Assembly (NCBI GenBank): GCA_021205695.1
Contig: JAJPXB010000070.1
Location: 1 to 32,531 of the forward strand
Source of the DNA: Clostridiales bacterium
Lineage (GTDB): Bacteria > Bacillota > Clostridia > Oscillospirales > Oscillospiraceae
Direction: 5' to 3'
Length of the DNA: 32,531 nucleotides
Made by a program: the position numbers and the translations under genes. How positions within the stretch are numbered: the first letter of the stretch is position 1; each line of letters begins with the position of its first letter. Under the pieces are notes generated by a model, which saw only the letters and a list, made by a program, of their open reading frames with translations, made no database searches and was not told the DNA's origin. Positions 22,717-30,735 of this stretch are shown here, piece by piece.

Positions 22717-23852
22717 ACAACATCAAATATGTGGAGGCGCCCATCACGGAATACCTGCACCGGAAAGCTTCCAAACTGCTGTCACCCTTGAGCGGCACCT
22801 TTGAAGTGACGCCCGTGTGCAACATGAGCTGCCGGATGTGCTATGTGCGCATGACAAAAGCGGAGCAGGAGGCCGTCCGCCCCCTGCGCACGGCGGAGGA
22901 ATGGCTGCGCCTGGGCGAAACCGCAAAGGAGCGGGGGATGCTCTATCTGCTGCTCACCGGCGGAGAACCCTTTTCCCGTCCGGACTTCCGCAAAATCATG
23001 GAGGGACTGCATCGGATGGGCCTGCTCATCTCCATCAATTCCAATGCCACGCTTATCACAGAGGATACGGTGGAATGGCTGAAGGAGGTTCCGCCTGTCC
23101 GCATGAATATCACGCTGTATGGAGCCTCTGACGAGACGTATGCGCGCCTGTGCCGCAATCCGAACGGGTTTACGCAGGTCACACGCGCGATTCATCTGCT
23201 GAAGGATGCGGGCATCCCCATCAAGATCAATTGCAGCGTCACCCCATTCAACTGCGACGATCTGGAGGAGATTTTCGCCTTCTGCGAGCGGGAGGCGTTG
23301 ATCGTCCAGGCCACCAGCTATATGTTTCCGCCCCTGCGCCGGGACGCCTCCATGGTGGGAAAGAATGAGCGCTTTTCTCCGGAGGATGCGGCGGCATATT
23401 CCGCCAAAATCGAATACCTGTCCAACGGGCGGGAGCGGTTTTTGCAGCACGTTGCCGACGATAAGATGAGCGGCCTTCCCGTCGACCAGGACAGCGACTG
23501 TCAGGAGATCGAGGGCGAGGGGATCCACTGCCGGGCCGGAAAGTGCAGCTTCTGGGTGACCTGGGATGGGCGGCTGCTGCCCTGCGGGATGCTGCCGGGA
23601 AAAGAAAATGCAGATGTGTTTGACATCGGCTTTGACGAGGCGTGGCGCAGGGCGACAGAGGAGGCGGCGGCCATCCGGCTCCCCGCCAAATGCACCAACT
23701 GCAAAAACAAGGAGATTTGCCGTCCCTGTGCGGCCTCAGTGCTGACCGAGACGGGAACCTACTGCAACGTGCCGGAATACCGCTGTCGGATGGCAGAGTC
23801 CTATCCACAGGCGGCAAAACGTCTGGCGGAGCAGCTGAAAAGGGAGGCGTAG
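22713..23852 (+). CDS. Radical SAM enzyme with SPASM domain (peptide maturase)
   Basis: The protein has 379 residues. The CxxxCxxC cluster motif is C36-NMS-C40-RM-C43, followed by the AdoMet-binding GGEP (LLTGGEPFSRPDF), the SINSNATLI strand and the NITLYGA motif. The SPASM region carries Cys273, Cys278, Cys291 (WDGRLLPCGM), Cys327, Cys330, Cys336, Cys339, Cys351 and Cys358, enough for two auxiliary Fe-S clusters. SPASM enzymes of the PqqE/AlbA/anSME type cut or cross-link peptide side chains and usually need an RRE partner, which is present as the first gene of the operon. The ATGA overlap with the kinase-like gene implies coupled translation. The candidate substrate is the four-Cys peptide encoded at 21472. 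Confidence 0.92.
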   Translation: MNNIKYVEAPITEYLHRKASKLLSPLSGTFEVTPVCNMSCRMCYVRMTKAEQEAVRPLRTAEEWLRLGETAKERGMLYLLLTGGEPFSRPDFRKIMEGLHRMGLLISINSNATLITEDTVEWLKEVPPVRMNITLYGASDETYARLCRNPNGFTQVTRAIHLLKDAGIPIKINCSVTPFNCDDLEEIFAFCEREALIVQATSYMFPPLRRDASMVGKNERFSPEDAAAYSAKIEYLSNGRERFLQHVADDKMSGLPVDQDSDCQEIEGEGIHCRAGKCSFWVTWDGRLLPCGMLPGKENADVFDIGFDEAWRRATEEAAAIRLPAKCTNCKNKEICRPCAASVLTETGTYCNVPEYRCRMAESYPQAAKRLAEQLKREA

Positions 23853-23855
23853 GTC

Positions 23856-24803
23856 ATGGGAAAACGTGAAAAGCGGGAGAAACAGAGCGTCCTCCCGCTG
23901 GTGATTGCAGCTGTTGTCCTTCTGGTGGTCATCGTCGCCCTGGTCCTGGCGCTCACAGGGAGCGACATCGGGGATTCGTCCAAGGAGAGCGACCTGTCCG
24001 CTACGGTAGATACCGAAGCGACGACGGAGGAGGCAACTGAAACGGAGGCCGCCGATGAAGCAGACGACGGGGTGTCGACTCAGGAGAGCGGATCGGAGGA
24101 GACGGCCTCGAGCGAAGAGGGCAGCTCCGGGGAGACAGAGGCTCAGAGTGCCATTTCCGGCGGCAATACAGGCAGTGATGCACAGGCCGACACGCCAGCG
24201 CAGAATTCGGGCAGCGCTGCCAGCGAGACCGATGCAGGCATTTCCTTTCCCTACACTGCCACGGCGGACGAGCTGAAATTGCTGGCAGTCTATGATTACA
24301 GCGGCTATTACATTGAGGACGGCACAGAGACCGCCATCGACAGCGTTGCGGTTCTGGAGATTGAGAATACCTCCAGCCAGGCGATTGAGTACGCCGTTAT
24401 CTCCCTGACCGCAGACGGAGAGACCCTGACCTTTGAGGTGTCCCTGTTGCCTGCTGGGGGGACCGCCCTGGTGATGGAGGCGGACAAAAAATCCTGCAGC
24501 GAGACGGCAACCTTTACCTACGAGGGCAGTGAAATTGCAGCCCTCGACTCCTTTGACCTGTGCGAGGGCCAGGTAAGCGTTTCCACAGACGAATCCGGCG
24601 CCGTCACCGTTGCCAACATCAGCGGGGAGGATATCTCCGAACTGAGACTGTTCTACAAGAACCAATTGGATACCGGAGAATATGTGGGCGGCATCGCCTA
24701 CACGGTGAAGCTGGAAGACCTGGCGGCCGGAGAGAGCCAGACAGTCTATCCTTCCCATTTTGACCCGGAGTACGGCGTGGTTATGATGGTGCGTATTTAC
24801 TGA
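23856..24803 (+). CDS. Single-pass membrane protein with acidic stalk and extracytoplasmic domain
   Basis: The protein has 315 residues. A basic start (GKREKREKQ), one membrane helix (~12-34), a ~95-residue Glu/Ser/Thr/Ala stalk (repeated EE, ETE and SGS steps) and a beta-rich domain from ~130, with ELKLLAVYDYSGYYIEDGTE, a VLEIENTSSQAIEYAVISL Ig-like strand pair and YVGGIAYTVKLEDLAAGESQ. The topology puts the C-terminal domain outside the cell. It starts 3 bp after the radical SAM stop, so it is the last gene of the operon. It is unrecognised; an anchor or receptor for the VWA protein or the processed peptide is a possible role. The 5' half has a different composition (poly-acidic) but ordinary codon use. 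Confidence 0.75.
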   Translation: MGKREKREKQSVLPLVIAAVVLLVVIVALVLALTGSDIGDSSKESDLSATVDTEATTEEATETEAADEADDGVSTQESGSEETASSEEGSSGETEAQSAISGGNTGSDAQADTPAQNSGSAASETDAGISFPYTATADELKLLAVYDYSGYYIEDGTETAIDSVAVLEIENTSSQAIEYAVISLTADGETLTFEVSLLPAGGTALVMEADKKSCSETATFTYEGSEIAALDSFDLCEGQVSVSTDESGAVTVANISGEDISELRLFYKNQLDTGEYVGGIAYTVKLEDLAAGESQTVYPSHFDPEYGVVMMVRIY

Positions 24804-25233
24804 CCGCTATATAAAAGAGCAGAAGAATCTGTCCTTGCTCCCCGATATTTGACGGCATTCATCTTCATTTTGTAGGCCCATGCCCGTTCGCTGGAGAGGA
24901 TTGCATCTCTTTGCAGATCGGAATCGACCATCGCGATTATGGCTTCGTCACCGTTCACCTCCCAGGCAATGACGGGTATAGCTTCCAGCCCGGCCTGTTC
25001 CGCCGCATGGTAGCGCCGGTGGCCGGAAATGATTTCGTAGCCACCGCCCGGTCAAGCTGCCCCAACAGTGGAGAAATCACACCAAACTGCGAAATGCTCT
25101 CCACCGCCCGGGTCATAGCTTCATCATCAGAACGTGCATTCGCAGGCGCAGAGGAAGAGCACTCCATTCGATACACACATTGCAGATACCTGGCAGCCAT
25201 CACAAGGCGGGTCAGGCTGAAATTTGCTGCCAT
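24804..25233 (-). pseudogene. parB: ParB-like partition protein fragment, frameshifted
   Basis: On the - strand, the first part (DEAMTRAVESISQFGVISPL) is in one frame. After about 25070 the reading continues one frame over as GGYEIISGHRRYHAAEQAGL, EAIPVIAWEVNGDEAIIAM, VDSDLQRDAILSSERAWAY, KMKMNAVKYRG. GHRRYHAAE is the ParB/Spo0J box. The protein is cut off at ~24804 where the RiPP operon ends, and the N-terminus is short. ParB-like proteins of this subtype belong to Clostridial conjugative elements, so this is another piece of element debris. A single base loss or gain within the Gly-rich turn explains the shift. Confidence 0.75.
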
Positions 25234-25353
25234 GAGCCTGGAAAGCTGGCAAATTGGAGTTGGAATAACTCCTTTTCAGCCGATTTTATGTTTTTTGCTC
25301 TCTTTGCTATGTGAAAACCCTTCATTTACGTTGTAAAGATAGGCGTTCTTTGA

Positions 25354-25395
25354 CAGGAAAACGCTCCCCGACCATACCACCGGTCGGGGAGCGTT
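25354..25395 (-). terminator. Intrinsic terminator after comM
   Basis: A perfect 14-bp stem on the - strand (25395-25382 with 25373-25360) and an 8-nt loop, followed by TTTTCC. It starts 12 bp after the comM stop. Confidence 0.85.
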
Positions 25396-25407
25396 GTTCC
25401 GCCGTAC

Positions 25408-26040
25408 TCACTTGAAATATTTGCTGGTGCGGTAGCCGATGGCCTCCGCCAGATGGAGGGCGGAGATCTGCTCTGCTCCCTCCAGGTCGGCCACCGTCCG
25501 GGCCACCCGGAGGATGCGGTCATAGCTCCGGGCGGTCAGGCCCAGCCGCTCAAACGCCTGGCGGAGCAGGGTGTTTCCCGCCTCGTCCAGAACGCAGTAC
25601 CGGGACAGCTCCGGCTGACCCATGTGGGCGTTACAGTCCACTCCGGTGCCCTGATAGCGCTGCCGTTGCCGCTCTCTGGCCCGCTCCACCCGCTCCTTGA
25701 TCTGAGCGGAGGACTCCCCGGGCTTTCGGTGGCTCAGCTCCTCGTAGCTCAGGGCGGGGACGTCTACCTGGAGGTCGATCCGGTCCAGCAGCGGCCCGGA
25801 GATCCGGGAGCGATACCGCTCCACGTCCCGCTGGCTGCACCGGCACCGCCCGTCGTCATAGCCGTACCAGCCGCATTTACAGGGGTTCATGGCGCAGACC
25901 AGCATGAACTGGCTGGGATAGACCACTGTCCCCGCGACCCGGGAGATCTGCACCCTTCCGTCCTCCAAGGGCTGGCGGAGCACCTCCAGGGTGTCCCGAC
26001 TGAACTCGGGCAGCTCGTCCAGGAAGAGGACGCCCCACAG
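25408..26040 (-). pseudogene. comM: Mg-chelatase-like ATPase ComM/YifB, 5'-truncated
   Basis: About 210 residues of a protein that is normally ~510. It contains the Walker B region GVLFLDELPEFSRDTLEVLR, QPLEDGRVQISR, VCAMNPCKCGWYG with the Cys-rich loop (CKCG ... CRCS), YRSRISGPLLDRIDLQVDVP (sensor/Arg finger) and the C-terminal helical lid ARSYDRILRVARTVADLEG ... HLAEAIGYR. The N-terminal S5-like/Lon-like domain and the Walker A motif are missing. Upstream of GVLFLDEL the DNA changes at ~26040 to unrelated mobile-element-like sequence; an open frame continues to 26058, but those codons are not comM. In other bacteria ComM is a DNA helicase for branch migration in natural transformation. Without Walker A it cannot hydrolyse ATP. 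The 3' end and terminator are intact. Confidence 0.85.
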
Positions 26041-26083
26041 ACGTCGTGGTAAATACAATTTCGCTATTCATATCGGCCATTGT

Positions 26084-26198
26084 AGTAGCGCATCACATGG
26101 GGTATCCCCGGTGTCGCACGCTCCGCACCCCGGTAATCCCCCCATTTATCCCCTTTCACCCCGTTTCTTTAAGTAGCGCACTTAGAGAGCGGCGCTCT
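26084..26198 (-). other. Possible oriT region (MobQ-like nic word)
   Basis: On the - strand an inverted repeat AGAGC-GCC-GCTCT (26198-26186) is followed one base later by TAAGTGCGC (26184-26176), itself within TAAGT-GCGCT-ACTTA. The RSF1010/MobQ family nicks in TAARTGCGCCCT just after an inverted repeat. The word TGCGCTACT recurs 88 bp on (26092-26084). No relaxase gene is in the window, so this rests on motif resemblance only. Confidence 0.3.
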
Positions 26199-26235
26199 AG
26201 TTGCTCCCTTTAAGAACGGCATATGCCGAATTTAG

Positions 26236-27285
26236 TCATGGATTTAGAGTAATTGTTTCACTGACATAGTTGTCGACTGCCCAGTCATCGTTGTCATATA
26301 TATTGAGTTCGAATTCGATTTCATCAACCTCCGTAATTCCGTTGTCTTCTAAGTCTTCACTATACCAGTACATAGAGCTAAATGCACACGTCCCGGCTGC
26401 GACAGTATCTGCATAGTAAGGATCAACCATGTAGCCGTTTACAGAAGCATTATCCACGCTGTACATAACTTTAGAATCTGTTTTATTCACCAAGTACAGA
26501 TTGACAGCATATCCCCAAACATCATCGTATTCACATCCAGTCACAATCACGGTCACATACTCATTGTCAACAAGAACGATATCTGTATCCAGATTCTCTC
26601 GCTCGAAGGTAGTGGCGTTTTCCTCACCATATGGATAAACGTGAACCGTCACATTTGCTACGTCATCCGCTGTCCAATCATCGTTATCATATACGCTGAA
26701 TGTCAGTTCAATATCCGTAAACACTGTAATTCCGTTTTCTTCGAGCGTATCCGAATTATAAAAACTAATCTCTTCATTGGATTTTTTCCCCGCTGTTACT
26801 TCAGATGCAAAGTAGGGGTCACACTTGACTCCATTGATAGAAGCATCATCAACAGAGAACATATAGGTCTTATCAGAAGATTTATTTTCCAAGAGGGCAG
26901 TGAGTGTGTATCCCCATATGTTGTCAGCATCTATCCCGGTGATTGTGATGGCACATTCGTCATTATCAACCACCACTAGTTCTTCAAAACTGGTCTCAGT
27001 CTCTTCGGTATCGCTCTCAATGGATTCGTCCTCTTCGGTCTCAATTCCTTCGGCCTCTGTATCTTGGGCCTCGGTCTCATCATCTATGACATCTTCAATC
27101 AGAGCTTTATCATCATTGTTATCGGTGTTTTCAACAACGGTTTCATCTTCGTCACTATTGCTTTCCTCTTCCACTGTGCTGCTGGATTCCTCCTCAGTAT
27201 TGGAAGTGGTAGTATTACCATCTCCACAAGCAGCAAGGCTCATCAGTAATAAGGACGAAAGAAACAGTGCCATTACTTTTTTCAT
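26236..27285 (-). CDS. Lipoprotein with two copies of a ~115-residue beta domain
   Basis: The protein has 349 residues, starting at ATG 27285 (AAAGGAGA upstream; the in-frame ATG 27303 overlaps the RBS). It has a type II signal peptide, KKVMALFLSSLLLMSLAAC with lipobox LAAC. An ~85-residue acidic Glu/Asp/Thr/Ser stalk follows, then two homologous domains. Domain 1 begins VDNDECAITITGIDADNIWG and domain 2 VDNEYVTVIVTGCEYDDVWG. Both continue with a leucine-containing strand, a VD(D/N)AS(I/V)NG turn, DPY(F/Y)A, an E(D/E)NGIT segment and YDNDDW near the end. It is exported and anchored to the outer face of the membrane. The gene is clearly AT-richer than its neighbours. No partner gene is adjacent. 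The function is unknown; an Ig-like (DUF4352-type) binding role is possible. Confidence 0.82.
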   Translation of the reverse strand: MKKVMALFLSSLLLMSLAACGDGNTTTSNTEEESSSTVEEESNSDEDETVVENTDNNDDKALIEDVIDDETEAQDTEAEGIETEEDESIESDTEETETSFEELVVVDNDECAITITGIDADNIWGYTLTALLENKSSDKTYMFSVDDASINGVKCDPYFASEVTAGKKSNEEISFYNSDTLEENGITVFTDIELTFSVYDNDDWTADDVANVTVHVYPYGEENATTFERENLDTDIVLVDNEYVTVIVTGCEYDDVWGYAVNLYLVNKTDSKVMYSVDNASVNGYMVDPYYADTVAAGTCAFSSMYWYSEDLEDNGITEVDEIEFELNIYDNDDWAVDNYVSETITLNP

Positions 27286-27338
27286 TTTAATTTCTCCTTT
27301 CATCGATTATTCGTCGAGTACAAAGTACTTTCTAGCAC

Positions 27339-27367
27339 ATTGTATGATAATTCATCATAAGAGTCAA
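27339..27367 (-). promoter_or_regulatory. Promoter of the lipoprotein gene
   Basis: On the - strand, TTGACT (27367-27362), a 17-bp spacer and TACAAT (27344-27339) lie 53 bp ahead of ATG 27285. Confidence 0.8.
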
Positions 27368-27439
27368 TGATTTTGTGCAATCCCCTCCAAAGGGAAATCA
27401 TTATGCTGTTTATGTACAGAATTAAACTATGCCGAAGTA

Positions 27440-27490
27440 ATAACCCCAAGCCATTCCACCCAAAAGAAATGGAAGGAACAGCTTGGGGCA
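27440..27490 (-). terminator. Terminator after the GH3 gene of module 2
   Basis: GCCCCAAGC-type arm at 27489-27481 pairs with GCTTGGGG at 27451-27444 on the - strand. A partial inner stem (CCATT/AATGG-like) is followed by TTATT. It lies ~60 bp after the GH3 stop. Confidence 0.65.
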
Positions 27491-27549
27491 TTTTACCTGT
27501 CTTAGTCAGCCTCTTGGTTGCTTAGGGAGCGGAGGCAGCTTGGACAGAC

Positions 27550-30522
27550 TTATTCAGGCTTTTTCCACTGGGTCTTTCTCACCAGGACAATCACACCTGC
27601 CAGAGCTGCCACGCCCACGACTACATCCAGGGCGATCAGCCAGTATTCCCACAGAGGCAGCGTCTGTTCCACCGTGGCAGAGGAGGAGATACCGTTCATG
27701 GCAGCACTCCGAGAGACAGCATACAGGATGTGCTTGGAAGCAGTGCGGAGCTCAGTCATGACCGTGGCATTGCTTTCGTAGCCTTCGATCTGCCAGTTAT
27801 CAGTACCAGAGTTCAGCCAGAGGTCAACGCCGCCTTCCAGGCCACCCCGGATAGCCAGAGCGGGGAACGCTTCAGGATAGGACGCCTGGTCAGTGATGAG
27901 GACACCGTCAAAACCCCATTCGTTTCGGAGCACTTCGGTCATCAGGCCATAGTGGTCACCGCTCCAGGTCAGGCCCACCCGGTTCATGCTGGCCATAACG
28001 CCCAGTGCGCCACCATCGGTGATACTGGTTTCAAAGGGCTTGAGATAGATTTCACGGATAGACTGCTCGTTGGCAAAGGTGTTGATGGTCGTCCGGTTGG
28101 TCTCCTGGTCATTCAGGGCAAAGTGCTTGATGAAGCAGATGACACCCTGAGAGGTCGCACCCCGAACTGTAGCGGCGCCCATCTGTCCAGAGAGGAAGCC
28201 GTCTTCGGAGTAATACTCAAAGTTTCGACCGGAGAAGGCGGTGCGGTGAATGTTCATGGAGGGAGCGTACCAGCCTACAAAGTTCAGTTCGCCCTGGGCC
28301 AGGCAGTCCTGTCCAATCAGGGTGCCCATAGTCTCCAGGATCTCCACATTCCAGGTGGAAGCCAGCACTACCTCAGAGCACCAGGCATAGGTGGACTCCA
28401 CCACATTGACGCCGGTAGTACCTGCGTTACCCACATAGGCAGGGCCATCCACGCAAACGGTAGCAGGTGCACTGACGGAGTTGACTGCCTGAGTCTGATA
28501 TCCGCCTACCCGAACCAGGTTGTACATCTCCTCTGCTGTAAGCTGATCTAACAGGTCATCCCACAGAGGATCGTCTGCATCTACGTCACGCATCATAGCC
28601 AGGGTCAGGCCGTTGTCCGCCCCGGTGGTGGGCATTTCCGCATCGGGATCATCTGTGCCCTCAGCGATCGCCAGCGCCGCAATCATCTCATCGGTGGCAA
28701 CTACCTGATAGGTCTGAGGGTAAGTGCCTTCCCAATCGCTGCGAGTCAAGTAGGTAAAGCTTTCATCATAGGTCTGCATATCGGCATCGGTAAACTGGTT
28801 TGTAATGGCATAGCCGGTATCTGTGGAAACAGAATAGGTCTCAGTGGACTCCACTGCGAAGCTCACTGCGTTGGCAGCACTATATTCACCATCCAGGTCA
28901 GTATAGCCCTTAGCAGCCAAAATATTGTTTACTGCGTTATGCGCATCGGTGGCTGCGGTAAAGTAATAATCGCCAGCCTCCAGAATATAGGTGCCCTCAC
29001 CATTATTGGCAGTGGAGTCGTATGCTTTCAGCTCTTCCTCCTCCACGGTGATGGCCAGGGTGGCCGTCTCACCAGGCTGGATCGTGTCGGTCTTGCCAAA
29101 GCCCACCAGCTGTACGGAGGCCTTCTCCACACCGGCTGTCTTGTCGTAGTCGGTATAGGGGGACTGGAGGTAGAGCTGAACCACGTCCTTGCCTGCAACG
29201 TCGCCGGTATTGGTGACCGCCACCTCGAAAGTGAACAGTCCATCCTCATAGGAGGAACTGACCAGCTCTTGAGTGAAGGTAGTGTAGCTCAGGCCATAGC
29301 CAAAGGGGAACTGCACCTCGTCGGCATACACCCAGGTATCGTTGCCCTCAGCTGTAACACCCACGGAGGCGTCTGCATTGCCCTGGCCCATGACCACGTC
29401 CTCATACCGAGTCTCGTAGTACTTGTAACCAACATAGATGCCCTCCTGGTAAACCACATATGTGCTGTACCATTCCGTCTCTGCATTGGTCATGACAGCG
29501 TTGCCGAAGTTCTGAACAGCGGGAGCCCCGGTGGAGTCATAGGCATAAGTGTCTACCAAGTGGCCGGACGGATTGATGTTGCCATTGAGGATCTCGCCCA
29601 GCGCATACAGACCATCCTGACCGGGATTGCCGATCCACAGACAGGCATCCACACCATAGGCCTCTTCATCCAGGAAGGACAATTCCATAGCGTTGCCGGA
29701 GTTGATGATGACGATCACCTTGTCAAACTGGCTGCTGACATAGGAAAGTAAGTCTTCTTCGTTTTTGGTCAGTTCCAGATAGCTCCGGCCAAGATCCTCC
29801 TCAGAGTCCAGCCCCTCGGAGTGGACGGTGCCATAATATCCCTCAATGTCCATCGTTTCCAGATAACTCTCATCGTAGGCCACTGGTACGTCAGAACTCT
29901 CACTTCCGGATCGAGCAAAGACGACGATAGCTGCATCGCCATACTCCGCAAAGCTGTCCGTTTCGGTGTCAGTAAGCAAATCGGTGCTGGCCTCGTGGAT
30001 AACATATCGACCAGTCCCTGCAATATCTGCTACATCCATGCGAATGTCCGCTGCAGCGCCGGTTGTGTAGAAATCCCACATGACCTCATTGACTGTGAAG
30101 CCAGAGGCTTCCAGTGCGGTTTTCAATGTTGGCGCAGTGGTCGTGTCTACTGCACCGGAGCCGCCGCCGCCATACAAAATGTCTGCAGAGGCCACACCAA
30201 ACAGCGTCACGCTTTCGCTGCCAGTCATAGGCAAAGCGTTGTCCTCGTTTTTCAGCAGGACAGTACCCTCGCCAGAGGCCTCAGTAGCAGCGGCAGCATC
30301 CGCTTGAAGGCGCTCATCCTCGCTGCTGAACAAGTACTCGAAGTACTCTGTGTTCTCCGTTGTGTCACCTTCCTTCACCGTGTAGCTGGTTTGTCCCAGG
30401 TAGGTGGTAATGATGGGGGCATATTTCAGTGCGTAGAAATTGCCCACGATCAATGCTATTACCAGGATGGCAATGAGTACCAAGCAAGGGATGGACTTAC
30501 GTTTTGACATGGTTTTCTTCAT
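27550..30522 (-). CDS. Glycoside hydrolase family 3, permuted domain order, membrane-anchored at both ends
   Basis: The protein has 990 residues, starting at ATG 30522 with AAGGAGG upstream. Domains in order: N-terminal membrane helix (~11-33); alpha/beta sandwich (GEGTVLLKNEDNALPM, LFGVASADILYGGGGSG, WIGNPGQDGLYALGEIL, NPSGHLVDTYA); QFPFGYGLSYTTF and a fibronectin-like domain (VTNTGDVAGKDVVQLYL); then the catalytic (alpha/beta)8 barrel with STWNVEILETMG, ICFIKHFALNDQETNR and GFDGVLITDQA, where Asp878 is the expected nucleophile; finally a second membrane helix (~960-983) and a basic tail. Classical GH3 enzymes have the barrel first, so this is the swapped order found in a Firmicute subgroup. 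The active domains should face outward. Beta-glucosidase/xylosidase-type activity is inferred and the substrate unknown. It is the last gene of the second LytTR-kinase-GH3 module. Confidence 0.88.
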   Translation of the reverse strand: MKKTMSKRKSIPCLVLIAILVIALIVGNFYALKYAPIITTYLGQTSYTVKEGDTTENTEYFEYLFSSEDERLQADAAAATEASGEGTVLLKNEDNALPMTGSESVTLFGVASADILYGGGGSGAVDTTTAPTLKTALEASGFTVNEVMWDFYTTGAAADIRMDVADIAGTGRYVIHEASTDLLTDTETDSFAEYGDAAIVVFARSGSESSDVPVAYDESYLETMDIEGYYGTVHSEGLDSEEDLGRSYLELTKNEEDLLSYVSSQFDKVIVIINSGNAMELSFLDEEAYGVDACLWIGNPGQDGLYALGEILNGNINPSGHLVDTYAYDSTGAPAVQNFGNAVMTNAETEWYSTYVVYQEGIYVGYKYYETRYEDVVMGQGNADASVGVTAEGNDTWVYADEVQFPFGYGLSYTTFTQELVSSSYEDGLFTFEVAVTNTGDVAGKDVVQLYLQSPYTDYDKTAGVEKASVQLVGFGKTDTIQPGETATLAITVEEEELKAYDSTANNGEGTYILEAGDYYFTAATDAHNAVNNILAAKGYTDLDGEYSAANAVSFAVESTETYSVSTDTGYAITNQFTDADMQTYDESFTYLTRSDWEGTYPQTYQVVATDEMIAALAIAEGTDDPDAEMPTTGADNGLTLAMMRDVDADDPLWDDLLDQLTAEEMYNLVRVGGYQTQAVNSVSAPATVCVDGPAYVGNAGTTGVNVVESTYAWCSEVVLASTWNVEILETMGTLIGQDCLAQGELNFVGWYAPSMNIHRTAFSGRNFEYYSEDGFLSGQMGAATVRGATSQGVICFIKHFALNDQETNRTTINTFANEQSIREIYLKPFETSITDGGALGVMASMNRVGLTWSGDHYGLMTEVLRNEWGFDGVLITDQASYPEAFPALAIRGGLEGGVDLWLNSGTDNWQIEGYESNATVMTELRTASKHILYAVSRSAAMNGISSSATVEQTLPLWEYWLIALDVVVGVAALAGVIVLVRKTQWKKPE

Positions 30523-30605
30523 TTTTTCCTCCTTTTCTGTGCGTCCGGCGGTGCGTTTTCCTGCGTCCTGCCTATAGCCTTGTTTCTTGCGAAACGGATG
30601 TATTC

Positions 30606-30674
30606 TTTATATCAGTACATCAAAACATCTTCAAGCGACCTGGCAGAATTTGCGAAAATGAGGCAGAATCTGCC
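30606..30674 (-). promoter_or_regulatory. LytTR-type direct repeats and promoter of the intact GH3 gene
   Basis: On the - strand, AGATTCTGCC (30671-30662) and AAATTCTGCC (30651-30642) start 20 bp apart. A 7-bp gap leads to TTGAAG (30634-30629), then a 17-bp spacer and TATAAA (30611-30606). The layout copies that of module 1 although the repeat sequence differs, as expected if each regulator has its own site. The upstream copy is also part of a palindrome, GGCAGAATCTGCC (30662-30674). Confidence 0.7.
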
Positions 30675-30683
30675 TTTTGGCGT

Positions 30684-30713
30684 AAAAAAAGTGCCCAGAA
30701 CTTTGGGCACTTT
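30684..30713 (-). terminator. Terminator between sensor kinase and GH3, module 2
   Basis: On the - strand, AAAGTGCCCA (30713-30704) pairs with TGGGCACTTT (30697-30688), a perfect 10-bp stem with a 6-nt loop and a T run. It starts 23 bp after the kinase stop, so GH3 expression depends on its own promoter. Confidence 0.85.
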
Positions 30714-30735
30714 GACAGATAATTTGTTTGAACGT

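Noticed and set aside
17664-24803. Lasso peptide cluster
   Set aside because: PqqD-like and HprK-like proteins occur there, but no asparagine-synthetase-like cyclase or transglutaminase-like protease is present; the radical SAM/SPASM enzyme points to another RiPP class.
26210-26232. Palindrome CGGCATATGCCG (26217-26228) as IS end or operator
   Set aside because: A perfect 12-bp palindrome, but single copy, no transposase nearby and no flanking duplication.
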